Source of the DNA: Geobacter sp.
GTDB lineage: Bacteria > Desulfobacterota > Desulfuromonadia > Geobacterales > Geobacteraceae
NCBI GenBank assembly: GCA_003857395.1
Contig: RPRC01000114.1
Coordinates: 1-27,391 of the forward strand
Direction of reading: 5' to 3'
DNA: 27,391 nucleotides
The position numbers and the translations under genes were made by a program. Shown one piece after another: positions 7,544-15,781 of the stretch; position 1 is the stretch's first letter; each line of letters starts with the position of its first letter. The notes beneath the pieces were generated by a model. That model saw only the letters and a program-made list of their open reading frames with translations. It was not told the origin of the DNA and made no database searches.

Positions 7544-8731
7544 ATGCCCATCGCCAGGAAAATTGCCGGTTTCATTGAAAATGCCTCATGGATACGCAAG
7601 ATGTTCGAGGAAGGTGAAAGGCTCCGCGCCATCCACGGAGCGGAAAATGTCTTCGACTTCACCCTTGGCAACCCCACGGTTGAACCTCCTGCCGAATTCG
7701 AGGAAGAATTCCGGAAGCTGGCAAAGCATCCTATTCCCGGCATGCACCGCTACATGAACAATGCGGGTTATGAGGAAACCAGGCAGGCGGTCGCGGAGGT
7801 TCTGGCAGAGAAGTCCGGACTGGAGGTAAAGAGCAGCCATGTCATCATGACCTGCGGTGCGGGCGGAGCACTCAATGTGGCACTCAAAACCATCCTCAAT
7901 CCGGGCGAAGAAGTCATCATCCTTACCCCCTTCTTTGTGGAATACAAATTCTACATCGATAATCACGGCGGCGTCCCTGTTGAGGCCTGGACCGACAGGG
8001 AAACCTTTCAGCTCAACCTGACCGCCATCGAAAACGCCATCACCTCGAAAACCAGGGCCATTATCATCTGTTCTCCAAACAATCCGACCGGGGTCATCTA
8101 TCCGGCCGAAGACCTCCGGAAACTGGGGGAATTGCTGCGGCGCAAGGAGCAGGAACTTTCCCGGCAGATACTGCTTATTTCCGACGAACCCTATGCACGC
8201 ATCAGTTACGATGGCAAAGAAGTACCGAATATCTTCCGCTACGTAGAGAACTCGCTGATTGCTACCTCGCACAGCAAAGATCTGGCATTGCCCGGCGAAA
8301 GGATCGGCTACCTGGCCGCAAACCCCCGGATGAAAGATGTGGCCACTTTCATGCAAGGGGCGATCTTTTCCAACCGAGTGCTGGGTTTCGTCAATGCACC
8401 GGCCCTCATGCAGCGACTGGTCGCCAAACTGCAGCGTGTTTCTGTTAATATCGACGACTATCAGGAAAAGCGCGACATCTTCTATGACAACCTGACTGCC
8501 ATGGGATTCAGCATGGTTAAAGCGGACGGCGCCTTTTATCTCTTCCCGAAATCTCCGCTTCCGGATGACGTGAAATTTGTCAAACTCGCTCAGAATCACC
8601 AGATTCTGCTGGTACCGGGAGCCGGATTCGGCGCACCGGGTCACTTTCGCATCGCCTACTGCGTTGACAAGGGTATGATCGAGAAGAGTATGCCTGCCTG
8701 GAAGAAGCTGGCGAAAGAGGTCGGGCTTTGA
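7544..8731 (+). CDS. Pyridoxal phosphate-dependent class I/II aminotransferase
   Basis: Fold-type I PLP enzyme of 395 residues, probably acting on aspartate or a related amino acid. Visible are the substrate-side DFTLGNPTVEPP, the PLP phosphate and ring contacts in CGAGGALNVALKT, the NNPTG motif, the ISDEPYARISYD segment holding the Asp and Tyr that contact PLP, the Schiff-base lysine in SHSKDLALPGERIG (Lys245), and the C-terminal FRIAYC with the carboxylate-binding Arg. The frame is open 56 codons further upstream, but the ATG at 7544 follows AAGGAG at good spacing and gives the family's normal beginning. The exact substrate cannot be told from sequence. The gene stands alone and converges on the sensor kinase. 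Confidence 0.88.
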   Translation: MPIARKIAGFIENASWIRKMFEEGERLRAIHGAENVFDFTLGNPTVEPPAEFEEEFRKLAKHPIPGMHRYMNNAGYEETRQAVAEVLAEKSGLEVKSSHVIMTCGAGGALNVALKTILNPGEEVIILTPFFVEYKFYIDNHGGVPVEAWTDRETFQLNLTAIENAITSKTRAIIICSPNNPTGVIYPAEDLRKLGELLRRKEQELSRQILLISDEPYARISYDGKEVPNIFRYVENSLIATSHSKDLALPGERIGYLAANPRMKDVATFMQGAIFSNRVLGFVNAPALMQRLVAKLQRVSVNIDDYQEKRDIFYDNLTAMGFSMVKADGAFYLFPKSPLPDDVKFVKLAQNHQILLVPGAGFGAPGHFRIAYCVDKGMIEKSMPAWKKLAKEVGL

Positions 8732-8762
8732 GAGTAAAGGCGAGGTAGGAACTGCGGGGTAC

Positions 8763-8803
8763 GGGGTAATCCGTAATCCGGTTCATTACCCCGCCTTTCT
8801 TAA
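8763..8803 (+). terminator. Terminator after the aminotransferase gene
   Basis: GGGGTAAT (8763-8770) pairs with ATTACCCC (8785-8792) and is followed on the plus strand by GCCTTTCTTAAT. It lies in the 82-base gap between two converging genes. The T-run is short and interrupted, so strength is uncertain. Confidence 0.5.
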
Positions 8804-8813
8804 TCCGAATTTC

Positions 8814-11800
8814 TTACCCCGATCCTTCAACATGCGGCAGCGAAAAATAGAACGTTGCCCCCTCACCCTTCACCCCTTCCGCCCAGACCTTCCCGCCGTG
8901 GCGGGTCACGATCCGCTGCACGATGGCCAGGCCCACACCTGACCCTTCAAATTCCGCTGACGAATGAAGCCGCTGAAAGATCCCGAAGAGCTTGTCGGCA
9001 AACTCACCTTCAAAACCTATTCCGGAATCTTTCACCTGATAGACAGTTTCTCCATCACACGTCAGAGAGCTGACCTCGATACAGCCGGGGCCTTTCGGCA
9101 GGGTAAATTTGAGAGCATTTGCCAGCAGGTTCATCCATACCTGGCGAAACATGGCTTCATCTCCCACTGCCCCGGGAAGAGGCTCCAGCCGGAACTCGAT
9201 CCCTCCACACTCTTCATGCGACTGAAGCTCCTCGATAACGGAACCGACAAGATCCGACATCGAAACAACCTCCCGGGCAATCTCATACCTGCCCACCCGG
9301 GAGAAGGCGAGTAGATCAGCTATCAACCGGCCCATTCTGTCGGTGTTTTCCACTATCAAGTTGGTGAGCCGGAGTCCCTCCTGACTGAGTTCATTACTAT
9401 GCTCATCCTTTAAAATGTTCACGAACCCTTTGACGGCACGCAGTGGTGCCCGCAGATCGTGGGAAACGGAGTAGGAAAATGACTCCAGATCACGGTTGGC
9501 CTCCTCCAGCTGCTCAGTCCTCTCCAGAACCCTTGCTTCAAGGCCGGCATTAAGGCTCAGTATTTCATTCTTGGCCTTCATGCGCTCACTAATATCCTGC
9601 CCGATGGCAAAAATCGTTTCATCGGACAACTTCACGGCCGCCCAGGTCGTGTAAAGAATGCTGCCGCCGCGAGTGTGCATCCTGAAGTCGTCCCAAGTTC
9701 CGTTGGCAGTGCCGAAAAAATCCAGCATACGGCCTCGAACCGCTTCGTCAGGGCAGCATTTTTCCAAAACTTCTTCAGGGTTCAGGTCCAGAAACGTCCA
9801 GCCAAGTATTTTCTCCCACTCGGAATTTGCCCACTTCAGACATTTGTCGGTATCAAAATAGCAAATCATCACGGGAATGGTGTCCAGCATTGTCTGAAGA
9901 AGCTCCTTCTGCTTTTGCTGCATGTCCGATTTCTGCATTTTGTCAGTAATATCCCAAGACACACCAGCCATCCGAACAGGGTTTCCCTGCTCATTTCGAT
10001 AGACCCTGCCCTTGGAGTGGAGATGACGAATGGCACCGTTCGGCCAAACCACCTGATAGATGCTTTCATAGTCGGAACCGGCAGCCAGTACGCACTTGAG
10101 CTCCTGCCTGACCCTTTCCCGGTCTGATGGGTGGATCAACGGTACGAAGTTCTCCATGCTGCAGGAAAAATCGCCTGGTTTCAGGCCAACCAACACATGC
10201 ATGGAATCATCCCAAAGAAAGCTGTTCTCCGTCAGATTCCAGTCCCATGAGCCCATTGAGGACGATTTCATGGCAAAGAGAAGCCGCTCGCGGCTCATTT
10301 CCAGGGCCTCGTCACGCTCGAGTGACTCCAGCGCATGGGAGAGATTCGAAGAAAGCTCATCAAGAAGCGATACTATCTCGTAGTCGAAAAAATCAGGAGC
10401 CGGGGCGTACACCATAAGTGCCCCAACACACTTGTCAGCGATACTAAGGGGAAACGCCGCGGAAGAACGATACCCTCGTGCCTGTGCTTTTTCGCGCCAT
10501 GGCTCCATGTTCGAATCTTCGCCGATATTCTGACACATGACGTGTTGGCTTTCGCGGATCGCCCTTCCGGTCGGGCCATGACCTTCGGGGAGATCCTCGA
10601 CCGAAATCACCAACTCATCGAGATAGCCATCTTCACAGCCGTAGCTTCCAGACGGAACCACACGACGGGTTACGGCATCGACAAAACCCACCCACGCCAT
10701 ACAAAACCTGCCGTTTTCAACAATTGTGCGACAGATTGAAACAATGAGCCCGGTCCTGTCTTTCGCAAAGAAAATGCAGCGGTTAACCTGGCTGAGGGCC
10801 TGGTACAGGTGAGACAATCGCTCAATACGGGCTTCAGCTTTTTTCCGTTCGCTGATATCCCGGGTAATTGCCTGAAAGAAAGCTCGCCCGTCAATCTCCA
10901 GGTAACGGATACTGTTCTCCACCGGGAAACTGCTGCCATCCTTGCGACAATGGATGCTTTCAAAAACCAGCCCGCCCGCTTTCTTCACCTGGCACATCCG
11001 GACATCCAGGTCCGGCACCGCGGTTTCGCAGCGAAGATCCCCAAGGCCAAGGCGGGTAATCTCCTCGCGTGAGAAGCCATAGACCTCCAACGCTTTTTCG
11101 TTTGCCTCAATGACGCGGAAGTCACCGTCAAGCAACAGAATACTGTCATTGGCATTATGGGTCAGATACTCGACCCTGTCCGCAAGGAGCCGACGCGCAT
11201 GTTCCTCCCGGTAAAGATCCCGATAGTAGCGGGCGCTCTGGTGCCGCCAGTAGATTCCCACCAGCAAGCCAACGGACAGGATCAGCAGAAGTATCACCGC
11301 GAGCATAAACCTGGAGCGATTTCTGAGAGGGTTCAGCAGTTCCTCCCTGTCAATTTTTGCGACGAGGAACCAGGGAGAACCTTCCACCTGCCGGGCAGCA
11401 GCCAGTACCGGCATCCCCCGGTAGTCATTGCCCTCGTAATTCCCGCCACTTCCCTGGATCACCTTTGTCGAGACATACCCCGGTTGACTGGCCGGCACGC
11501 GGAGGACCAGCGCTGTTCCCTTGCGGTAGCGGAGCTCATTGAGAACGAGCACATCTGTGCCATCACGTCGCACCAGGAGCGTTTCCGCTGTCCTCCGAGA
11601 GGTGGGCCATGATTGCACGAGAGGGTAGAGAAGTTGAAAAGGGTCAATACGCAGCAACAGGGTACCGACGGCACGAGTGCCCGATCCCGTTGTCAGGGAA
11701 AGGGGAACCGGGATATCAAGATGGATATGGCTCTGCTCACCATAATGGAAGTCAGATAAAAAAACACTCCCGTGTTTATGTGCCGTGCGGATGTAGTCCC

Positions 11801-12218
11801 GGGAAATTGACCCGACCGTATTCCCCGGAACGCCGGCACGCACCAGTTCCGTTCCCTGTGCATCGAGCAGGACAATGAAGCAGAATTCCGGGTTTTTCAG
11901 TAGCGGAGCAAGCCAGCGCAGCAATTCCTGACGCTTCCGGATGGAAGCAGGCTGGCTTGCAAAACGCCGGACACTTTTAACAAACTCGATGTTATCCCTG
12001 AAATACTCGGCATCCTGCAACCGCTCGGCACGCCACCTGGCGAGCTGATTGACCTTCAGGTCGGCAATTGCGGACAGATCGTCGAATCTCTCCTGCGTTA
12101 CCGCCTTCCGCTGATCAGCGTAGAAAAAATATCCTGTCACCAGAATTGTCACCATCAGCAAGCCGAAGGCAACAATCAGATGCCAGGGGATATGATACAA
12201 ATCACCTCTTGATTTCAT
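8814..12218 (-). CDS. Membrane-bound PAS/GAF sensor histidine kinase (orphan)
   Basis: Protein of about 1134 residues. It has membrane helix 1 (about 12-33), a roughly 270-residue extracytoplasmic sensor region of Cache type, and helix 2 (about 304-324). Three PAS domains (about 350-460, 645-760, 775-880) follow, with a GAF domain between the first two (470-630), then a coiled segment. The kinase core has the H-box SVSHDLRAPLRAV (His920), N-box MNLLANALKFT, G1 DSGIGF, and F/G2 FGIFQRLHSSAEFEGSGVG. This is the phytochrome-like kinase subgroup. No receiver domain and no response regulator lie nearby. The frame extends to a GTG at 12320, but the ATG at 12218 follows a GGGAGAG stretch and sits just before helix 1. 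The ligand is unknown. Confidence 0.9.
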   Translation of the reverse strand: MKSRGDLYHIPWHLIVAFGLLMVTILVTGYFFYADQRKAVTQERFDDLSAIADLKVNQLARWRAERLQDAEYFRDNIEFVKSVRRFASQPASIRKRQELLRWLAPLLKNPEFCFIVLLDAQGTELVRAGVPGNTVGSISRDYIRTAHKHGSVFLSDFHYGEQSHIHLDIPVPLSLTTGSGTRAVGTLLLRIDPFQLLYPLVQSWPTSRRTAETLLVRRDGTDVLVLNELRYRKGTALVLRVPASQPGYVSTKVIQGSGGNYEGNDYRGMPVLAAARQVEGSPWFLVAKIDREELLNPLRNRSRFMLAVILLLILSVGLLVGIYWRHQSARYYRDLYREEHARRLLADRVEYLTHNANDSILLLDGDFRVIEANEKALEVYGFSREEITRLGLGDLRCETAVPDLDVRMCQVKKAGGLVFESIHCRKDGSSFPVENSIRYLEIDGRAFFQAITRDISERKKAEARIERLSHLYQALSQVNRCIFFAKDRTGLIVSICRTIVENGRFCMAWVGFVDAVTRRVVPSGSYGCEDGYLDELVISVEDLPEGHGPTGRAIRESQHVMCQNIGEDSNMEPWREKAQARGYRSSAAFPLSIADKCVGALMVYAPAPDFFDYEIVSLLDELSSNLSHALESLERDEALEMSRERLLFAMKSSSMGSWDWNLTENSFLWDDSMHVLVGLKPGDFSCSMENFVPLIHPSDRERVRQELKCVLAAGSDYESIYQVVWPNGAIRHLHSKGRVYRNEQGNPVRMAGVSWDITDKMQKSDMQQKQKELLQTMLDTIPVMICYFDTDKCLKWANSEWEKILGWTFLDLNPEEVLEKCCPDEAVRGRMLDFFGTANGTWDDFRMHTRGGSILYTTWAAVKLSDETIFAIGQDISERMKAKNEILSLNAGLEARVLERTEQLEEANRDLESFSYSVSHDLRAPLRAVKGFVNILKDEHSNELSQEGLRLTNLIVENTDRMGRLIADLLAFSRVGRYEIAREVVSMSDLVGSVIEELQSHEECGGIEFRLEPLPGAVGDEAMFRQVWMNLLANALKFTLPKGPGCIEVSSLTCDGETVYQVKDSGIGFEGEFADKLFGIFQRLHSSAEFEGSGVGLAIVQRIVTRHGGKVWAEGVKGEGATFYFSLPHVEGSG

Positions 12219-12366
12219 GGAAAATTCTTTCTCTCCCAATGTTGGATTGACTCTGCTGAATAAATACGTGATCATTGCATGGAAAAGCAGCCGGAAAATC
12301 CCCTTGAAGAGACTCAACACGAGGGAAACTGAACAGAAACAGCACAGATCACCTCCAAGTATAGCC

Positions 12367-12378
12367 TTAACCCGTTAA
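12367..12378. promoter_or_regulatory. 12-base palindrome between divergent genes
   Basis: TTAAC-CC-GTTAA is perfectly symmetrical and lies in the AT-rich gap between the sensor kinase (minus) and the macro-domain gene (plus), 31 bases before the latter's ATG. It could be an operator for either gene. No regulator can be assigned. Confidence 0.35.
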
Positions 12379-12408
12379 AATAAAATATACTCAATAAAGA
12401 AAATTACC

Positions 12409-12834
12409 ATGATAGAAATAAAAGGAAATCTCTGGGAGTATTTCGCCAAGGCAATTATTGCCGTAACCACCAACGGCATGATCTCGAAAAGCGGAAAAGC
12501 GGTACTCGGTAACGGCTGTGCCCGGCAGGCAGGAGAACGATTACCCGATTTTGCCGCCAGACTCGGGGCAGTGCTTGCCAAGCAGGGAAACCATGTTCTG
12601 GAGCTCGGCGACGGAGTAGTGAATTTCCCGGTCGAGCATTCACCGTACGAAAACCCGGACCTGAGGCTTATCGAAAGATCAACAAAAGAGCTGGTGACAC
12701 TGGCTGACACGAAAGGATGGGAAATGGTGGTAGTCCCCCGCCCCGGCTGCGGCGGAGGCGGACTTTCCTGGAAGGAAGTAAGACCAGTCCTCGAAAAATA
12801 TTTCGACGACCGTTTTCTTGTGATAACGCAGTAG
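12409..12834 (+). CDS. Macro-domain-like ADP-ribose-binding protein
   Basis: Single-domain protein of 141 residues. The pattern of an N-terminal strand (AIIAVTTNGMISKSGKAVLG), NGCARQAGERLPDF, a central LELGDGVVNFPVEHSPYENPDL, the helix LIERSTKELVTLAD and the closing loop VVVPRPGCGGGGLSW fits a compact macro fold. NGMIS and GCGGGG would form the ADP-ribose binding loops. Related small bacterial proteins are annotated as ADP-ribose-binding or Appr-1-p-processing proteins, so a role in removing ADP-ribose or its phosphate is possible but unproven. The ribosome binding site is weak. It is divergent from the sensor kinase and convergent with the radical SAM gene. No ADP-ribosyltransferase is adjacent. 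Confidence 0.72.
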   Translation: MIEIKGNLWEYFAKAIIAVTTNGMISKSGKAVLGNGCARQAGERLPDFAARLGAVLAKQGNHVLELGDGVVNFPVEHSPYENPDLRLIERSTKELVTLADTKGWEMVVVPRPGCGGGGLSWKEVRPVLEKYFDDRFLVITQ

Positions 12835-12860
12835 GGGCACGTTTTGCCGCGCCCCTACTG
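12829..12860. repeat. 10-base inverted repeat (GTAGGGGC-type hairpin) at converging gene ends
   Basis: CAGTAGGGGC (12829-12838) and GCCCCTACTG (12851-12860) form a perfect stem with a 12-base loop. The left arm includes the stop codon of the macro-domain gene, and the right arm ends eight bases before the stop of the radical SAM gene. No T-run follows on either strand, so it looks more like a REP-type intergenic hairpin than a standard terminator. It may still stabilise both transcripts' 3' ends. Confidence 0.6.
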
Positions 12861-12867
12861 ATCCCCA

Positions 12868-14268
12868 TTACTGCAGGCAGTTGAACAAACCCATGCACCA
12901 GAAACAATCACCGCAGGGCACCTTGTTGACGTAACAGTCGTGCACGAATTCCTCGGCGTAGAGATACTCGCACGGCACCAGGTTACAGTTGGAACAGAAC
13001 GGGTACTGGTGGTGCAGCACCTCTTGCCGGAAGGAGAGGAACTCCGGCCCGTTCCAGATATCCCGTATCCCCTGCTCGCTGAGGTCGCCGAATACCTTTG
13101 CATCCACATGTTTTTTCCGGCCGGAAAAGTAACAGCCGAAGCGGTGCCAGAGAAAATAACAGTTGTGCACGCCGCCATCCCAAGAGATAAAGGCACCGCC
13201 CCGGTCCACAAAATCACACCTGCGATCACTTTTGGGGGTAATCTCCGGTAAGGTCAGCTCGATACCGGCGTCTTCGGCAACCTTCTTCGCTTCGGCAAAA
13301 ATCCCGGCAAGTTCCGCGGCCCAGCCTTCATCCCGATCCAGCAATTTCTTCATGTTGATGAACAACTCCCGCTTGCTGGCCTCGGCCTGCATCTCCGCTA
13401 CGAAGTCCACTATTCTCTGCTCCTCCGCTGTGCGCAGATAATTCCACATGGTCTTAAAATAGTGCCGCAGATTGATACCCTCGGCAGCGGCCCGCTCTTT
13501 CCAGGGGCGAAAGAAGGCAACGGCCTCATCGGTATTGTCATCATAGGCAACCTTTGTCACATGCTCCTGATCATACGGCAGGAGGTGGGTGACAATGGAA
13601 AAATCAACCCCTCGGGAAGCAGCCCAACGTAAGGCATCGGGAAGTTCACGGGCATTGTCCTTCATTAGAACAAACTCCAACCCTACCCTCAGCCGGGAAG
13701 AAATTACTGCTTCCCTGGCAATTTTCAGAGCGGACAAAGCCCTTTCCAGATCAAGCATTTCGCCCCCCTCGCGAATCTTGCGGAAGGTGTCGGGGCAGAC
13801 CGAATCAAGCGAGATACAGATACGGTCAAGACCAGCTTCCACCAGCGAAAGGGCACGCGACTCATCCAGCAGCAGCCCGTTGGTCTGGAAGCCGACCCAA
13901 CTCTCCGCCGGCATCAGCCTCTTGCCGGTTCGGATGAAGTCCTCCAGGTTTTGATGAAGAAGCGGCTCGCCGATCCCGTTGAGAACCAGCGACTCGACGT
14001 GGGGAAGTGCCGGCTCCAGGGCGGCAAAGGTTTCGGGTGAGAGATCCCCGTCGACAACCCCGCAATCCTCAGTCTGCTTGACGCACATGGCACAGCGAAG
14101 GTTACAGCGGGTAGTGGTTTCGACAAACAGCCGCGAAGGATACTCGCGGAGCGCTGGATGAAGGCCGCCATCCGGAGCGGTTATGGGTAAAAGACAGCGA
14201 GGCTCTTTCTGCTCGCAAATGAAAAAATCCTGAATTGGCCTTTCGGCTAGGTTTCGCGCAGTGGACAT
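12868..14268 (-). CDS. Radical SAM/SPASM-domain protein, putative metalloenzyme maturase
   Basis: Protein of 466 residues. The radical SAM cluster motif CNLRCAMC (Cys55, Cys59, Cys62) is preceded by the usual LFVETTTR strand, and NGIGEPLL is the GGE-like SAM-binding motif. The C-terminal third is a cysteine-rich SPASM-like region (CDFVDRGG, HNCYFLWHRFGCYF, FCSNCNLVPCEYL, and a closing run with CGDCFWC), able to bind extra Fe-S clusters. Such proteins modify peptides or assemble metalloenzymes. It resembles a Geobacter-centred group described as putative metalloenzyme maturases; the target is not visible here. The frame runs to 14340, but GGGAGGT lies seven bases before the ATG at 14268. The PadR regulator lies 111 bases upstream on the same strand. 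Confidence 0.85.
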   Translation of the reverse strand: MSTARNLAERPIQDFFICEQKEPRCLLPITAPDGGLHPALREYPSRLFVETTTRCNLRCAMCVKQTEDCGVVDGDLSPETFAALEPALPHVESLVLNGIGEPLLHQNLEDFIRTGKRLMPAESWVGFQTNGLLLDESRALSLVEAGLDRICISLDSVCPDTFRKIREGGEMLDLERALSALKIAREAVISSRLRVGLEFVLMKDNARELPDALRWAASRGVDFSIVTHLLPYDQEHVTKVAYDDNTDEAVAFFRPWKERAAAEGINLRHYFKTMWNYLRTAEEQRIVDFVAEMQAEASKRELFINMKKLLDRDEGWAAELAGIFAEAKKVAEDAGIELTLPEITPKSDRRCDFVDRGGAFISWDGGVHNCYFLWHRFGCYFSGRKKHVDAKVFGDLSEQGIRDIWNGPEFLSFRQEVLHHQYPFCSNCNLVPCEYLYAEEFVHDCYVNKVPCGDCFWCMGLFNCLQ

Positions 14269-14379
14269 GACCGATACCTCCCTTGAGTAGTGAGTACCAG
14301 AGTAGCCATGTCCGGGTAGAAACAGTATGACATACGTCAAGGAAGGCGGTTTTTGTCTCCGATCATTATCGCACAGACA

Positions 14380-14796
14380 CTAACCACCCTCATTTTCGAG
14401 AAGAGGGGTACCTTCCAAGTTGCGCACATCCAGCACAAACCTGCCCAGGGACTGTGAAAGCCGATCCAGCACCTCTCCCCATTCCTGGAGATGGACCTCG
14501 CCGGCGGGAGTCAGTTCGTAAATTCTTCGTGCCGGGCCTGCTCCGCTAACATCCCAGGAAGAATCGACATAACCGTTTTCTTCCAGACGACGGAGTGTCC
14601 GGTACAGAGCTCCAGGCTCAACGATTGAATCGCTAAGGGCATAGGTATTCAGGGCACCCGCCAGATCATAGCCATGGGTTTTCCCCTTGGTCTTGAGAAG
14701 CAACAGGGCAACCGGCTCTACAAAGCGGTAGAGGTTACCCATTCCGCAGGAACAGGAAACGTTCTCACCATGGCGATGACATATTCCTCGTGGCAT
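14380..14796 (-). CDS. PadR-family transcriptional regulator with N-terminal Cys/His motif
   Basis: Winged-helix PadR protein of 138 residues. The core reads ALLLLKTKGKTHGYDLAGAL, then EPGALYRTLRRLEENGYVDS, with ARRIYELTPAGEVHLQEW as the wing, and a C-terminal helix for dimerisation. Ahead of the usual fold is a 20-residue extension MPRGICHRHGENVSCSCGMG with Cys6, His7, His9, Cys15 and Cys17. That spacing could bind a metal ion or an Fe-S cluster, or sense redox state. AAGGAG lies nine bases before the ATG. It precedes the radical SAM gene on the same strand, so it likely controls that gene or operon. The metal-sensing role is inferred from the cysteine pattern only. Confidence 0.88.
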   Translation of the reverse strand: MPRGICHRHGENVSCSCGMGNLYRFVEPVALLLLKTKGKTHGYDLAGALNTYALSDSIVEPGALYRTLRRLEENGYVDSSWDVSGAGPARRIYELTPAGEVHLQEWGEVLDRLSQSLGRFVLDVRNLEGTPLLENEGG

Positions 14797-15071
14797 AAAA
14801 AAGACTCCTTATTGAAACTCCGGGAAAACCGGACTCGTTGTTGATGAAATTCAGCAGCGAAAAAACTTCCTGTGTATCATCGAAAATACCATAAAATCAG
14901 CGTCCCTCGGGTAACGGATCCACGCGCAGAAGTGCTCAGGCGCACAAGCGGGAGGGAATTGAGGAATAGCTGGAGCTGTCAATTGAACAAACATGACCAA
15001 GCCCCCTCCTGCAAGGGGCGGGGGACTCACCTTTCACTTTCAGTAGCTGCTGAATAGTTGCCTGATCGTTT

Positions 15072-15719
15072 CTACTTTCGTGCCGTCATGAGAAAAACAG
15101 TATAGGTCCTGACGATTTTTCGGTCATCAGTCTTCTCTACCATTGACGCGGTTACCGCCCTTGTTTCCCGAAAACCGGCCTCTTCCAGCATAGCACGCAT
15201 CCGGTCACGGTCAAAACCGGAATGTGCAGCGGACAGGCCGTGGCCATGAAAGCTGCCATCTTCCGCATCGAGATCAGCGACGGCCAGCGCTCCTCCGGGT
15301 CGGAGCATACGATAAAAATCATTCAGCAGCTTGACGGGATCATCAACGTGATGCAGCATCATGCTGCTGACCAAAAGGTCGAAGCTTTCCGCCGGGAAAG
15401 ATTCCCGGTCCGGATCGAGAAGCACCATTTTCACGTTTGTCAGCCCTTGGCCCGCAACCTTCCCGCGGAGGATCTCGAGCATGCCGTCCGAGGTATCGGC
15501 ACCCGTGATGCTCCTCACCAGAGGCTGGAGACAGAGGGTGACAAGTCCGGTACCGCAGCCGTAGTCCAGTACATCCATTGCACTGCTAATAACAACCTCC
15601 CGTTTTAGCGCCTCAGCCACCTCAAAGGCCAGGCGAACCCGGCGAGGCTCCTCGTCCCAGGATGATGCTGCTTCATTGAAATCGCGCGGCTTCTTTTCCT
15701 TCTCTAAGGTAGTATTCAT
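15072..15719 (-). CDS. Class I SAM-dependent methyltransferase
   Basis: Protein of 215 residues with a Rossmann-type methyltransferase fold. Motif I is VLDYGCGTGLVTL, followed by the acidic ITGADTSDGMLEIL, the post-motif DRESFPAESFDLLVSSMMLHH and the RPGGALAVADLDAEDGSFHG strand. The early DFNEAASSWDEEPRRV segment is common in small-molecule methyltransferases of the UbiE/arsenite-like group, but no arsenic-type cysteines are present. The ATG at 15719 has AGGAGG five bases upstream; a TTG directly before it is also open. It precedes the PadR and radical SAM genes on the same strand, 275 bases away, and diverges from the glycerate kinase gene. The substrate is unknown. Confidence 0.82.
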   Translation of the reverse strand: MNTTLEKEKKPRDFNEAASSWDEEPRRVRLAFEVAEALKREVVISSAMDVLDYGCGTGLVTLCLQPLVRSITGADTSDGMLEILRGKVAGQGLTNVKMVLLDPDRESFPAESFDLLVSSMMLHHVDDPVKLLNDFYRMLRPGGALAVADLDAEDGSFHGHGLSAAHSGFDRDRMRAMLEEAGFRETRAVTASMVEKTDDRKIVRTYTVFLMTARK

Positions 15720-15741
15720 CAACTCCTCCTGAAACTGACAA

Positions 15742-15781
15742 TTGACGGCAGGCTTTTCCGCCAGTATAGTTTTGTACTATA
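15742..15781 (+). promoter_or_regulatory. Glycerate kinase promoter with overlapping palindrome; possible leaderless start
   Basis: A -35 box TTGACG (15742-15747) and a -10 box TATAGT (15765-15770) are 17 bases apart. The predicted start of transcription falls only a few bases before the ATG at 15781, and no ribosome binding site precedes that ATG. A palindrome, TATAGT-TTTGT-ACTATA (15765-15781), covers the -10 box and reaches the start codon. Its left part also holds a minus-strand TATACT (15763-15768) that could serve the methyltransferase. A regulator bound here would block both directions. Confidence 0.6.

Noticed and set aside
7586..8644. A 352-codon minus-strand frame opposite the aminotransferase
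   Set aside because: It lies wholly within a well-supported gene and shows no recognisable domain.
15001..15024. GCCCC/GGGGC hairpin after the methyltransferase as a terminator
   Set aside because: The stem is only five bases with a nine-base loop and no T-run; too weak to call.
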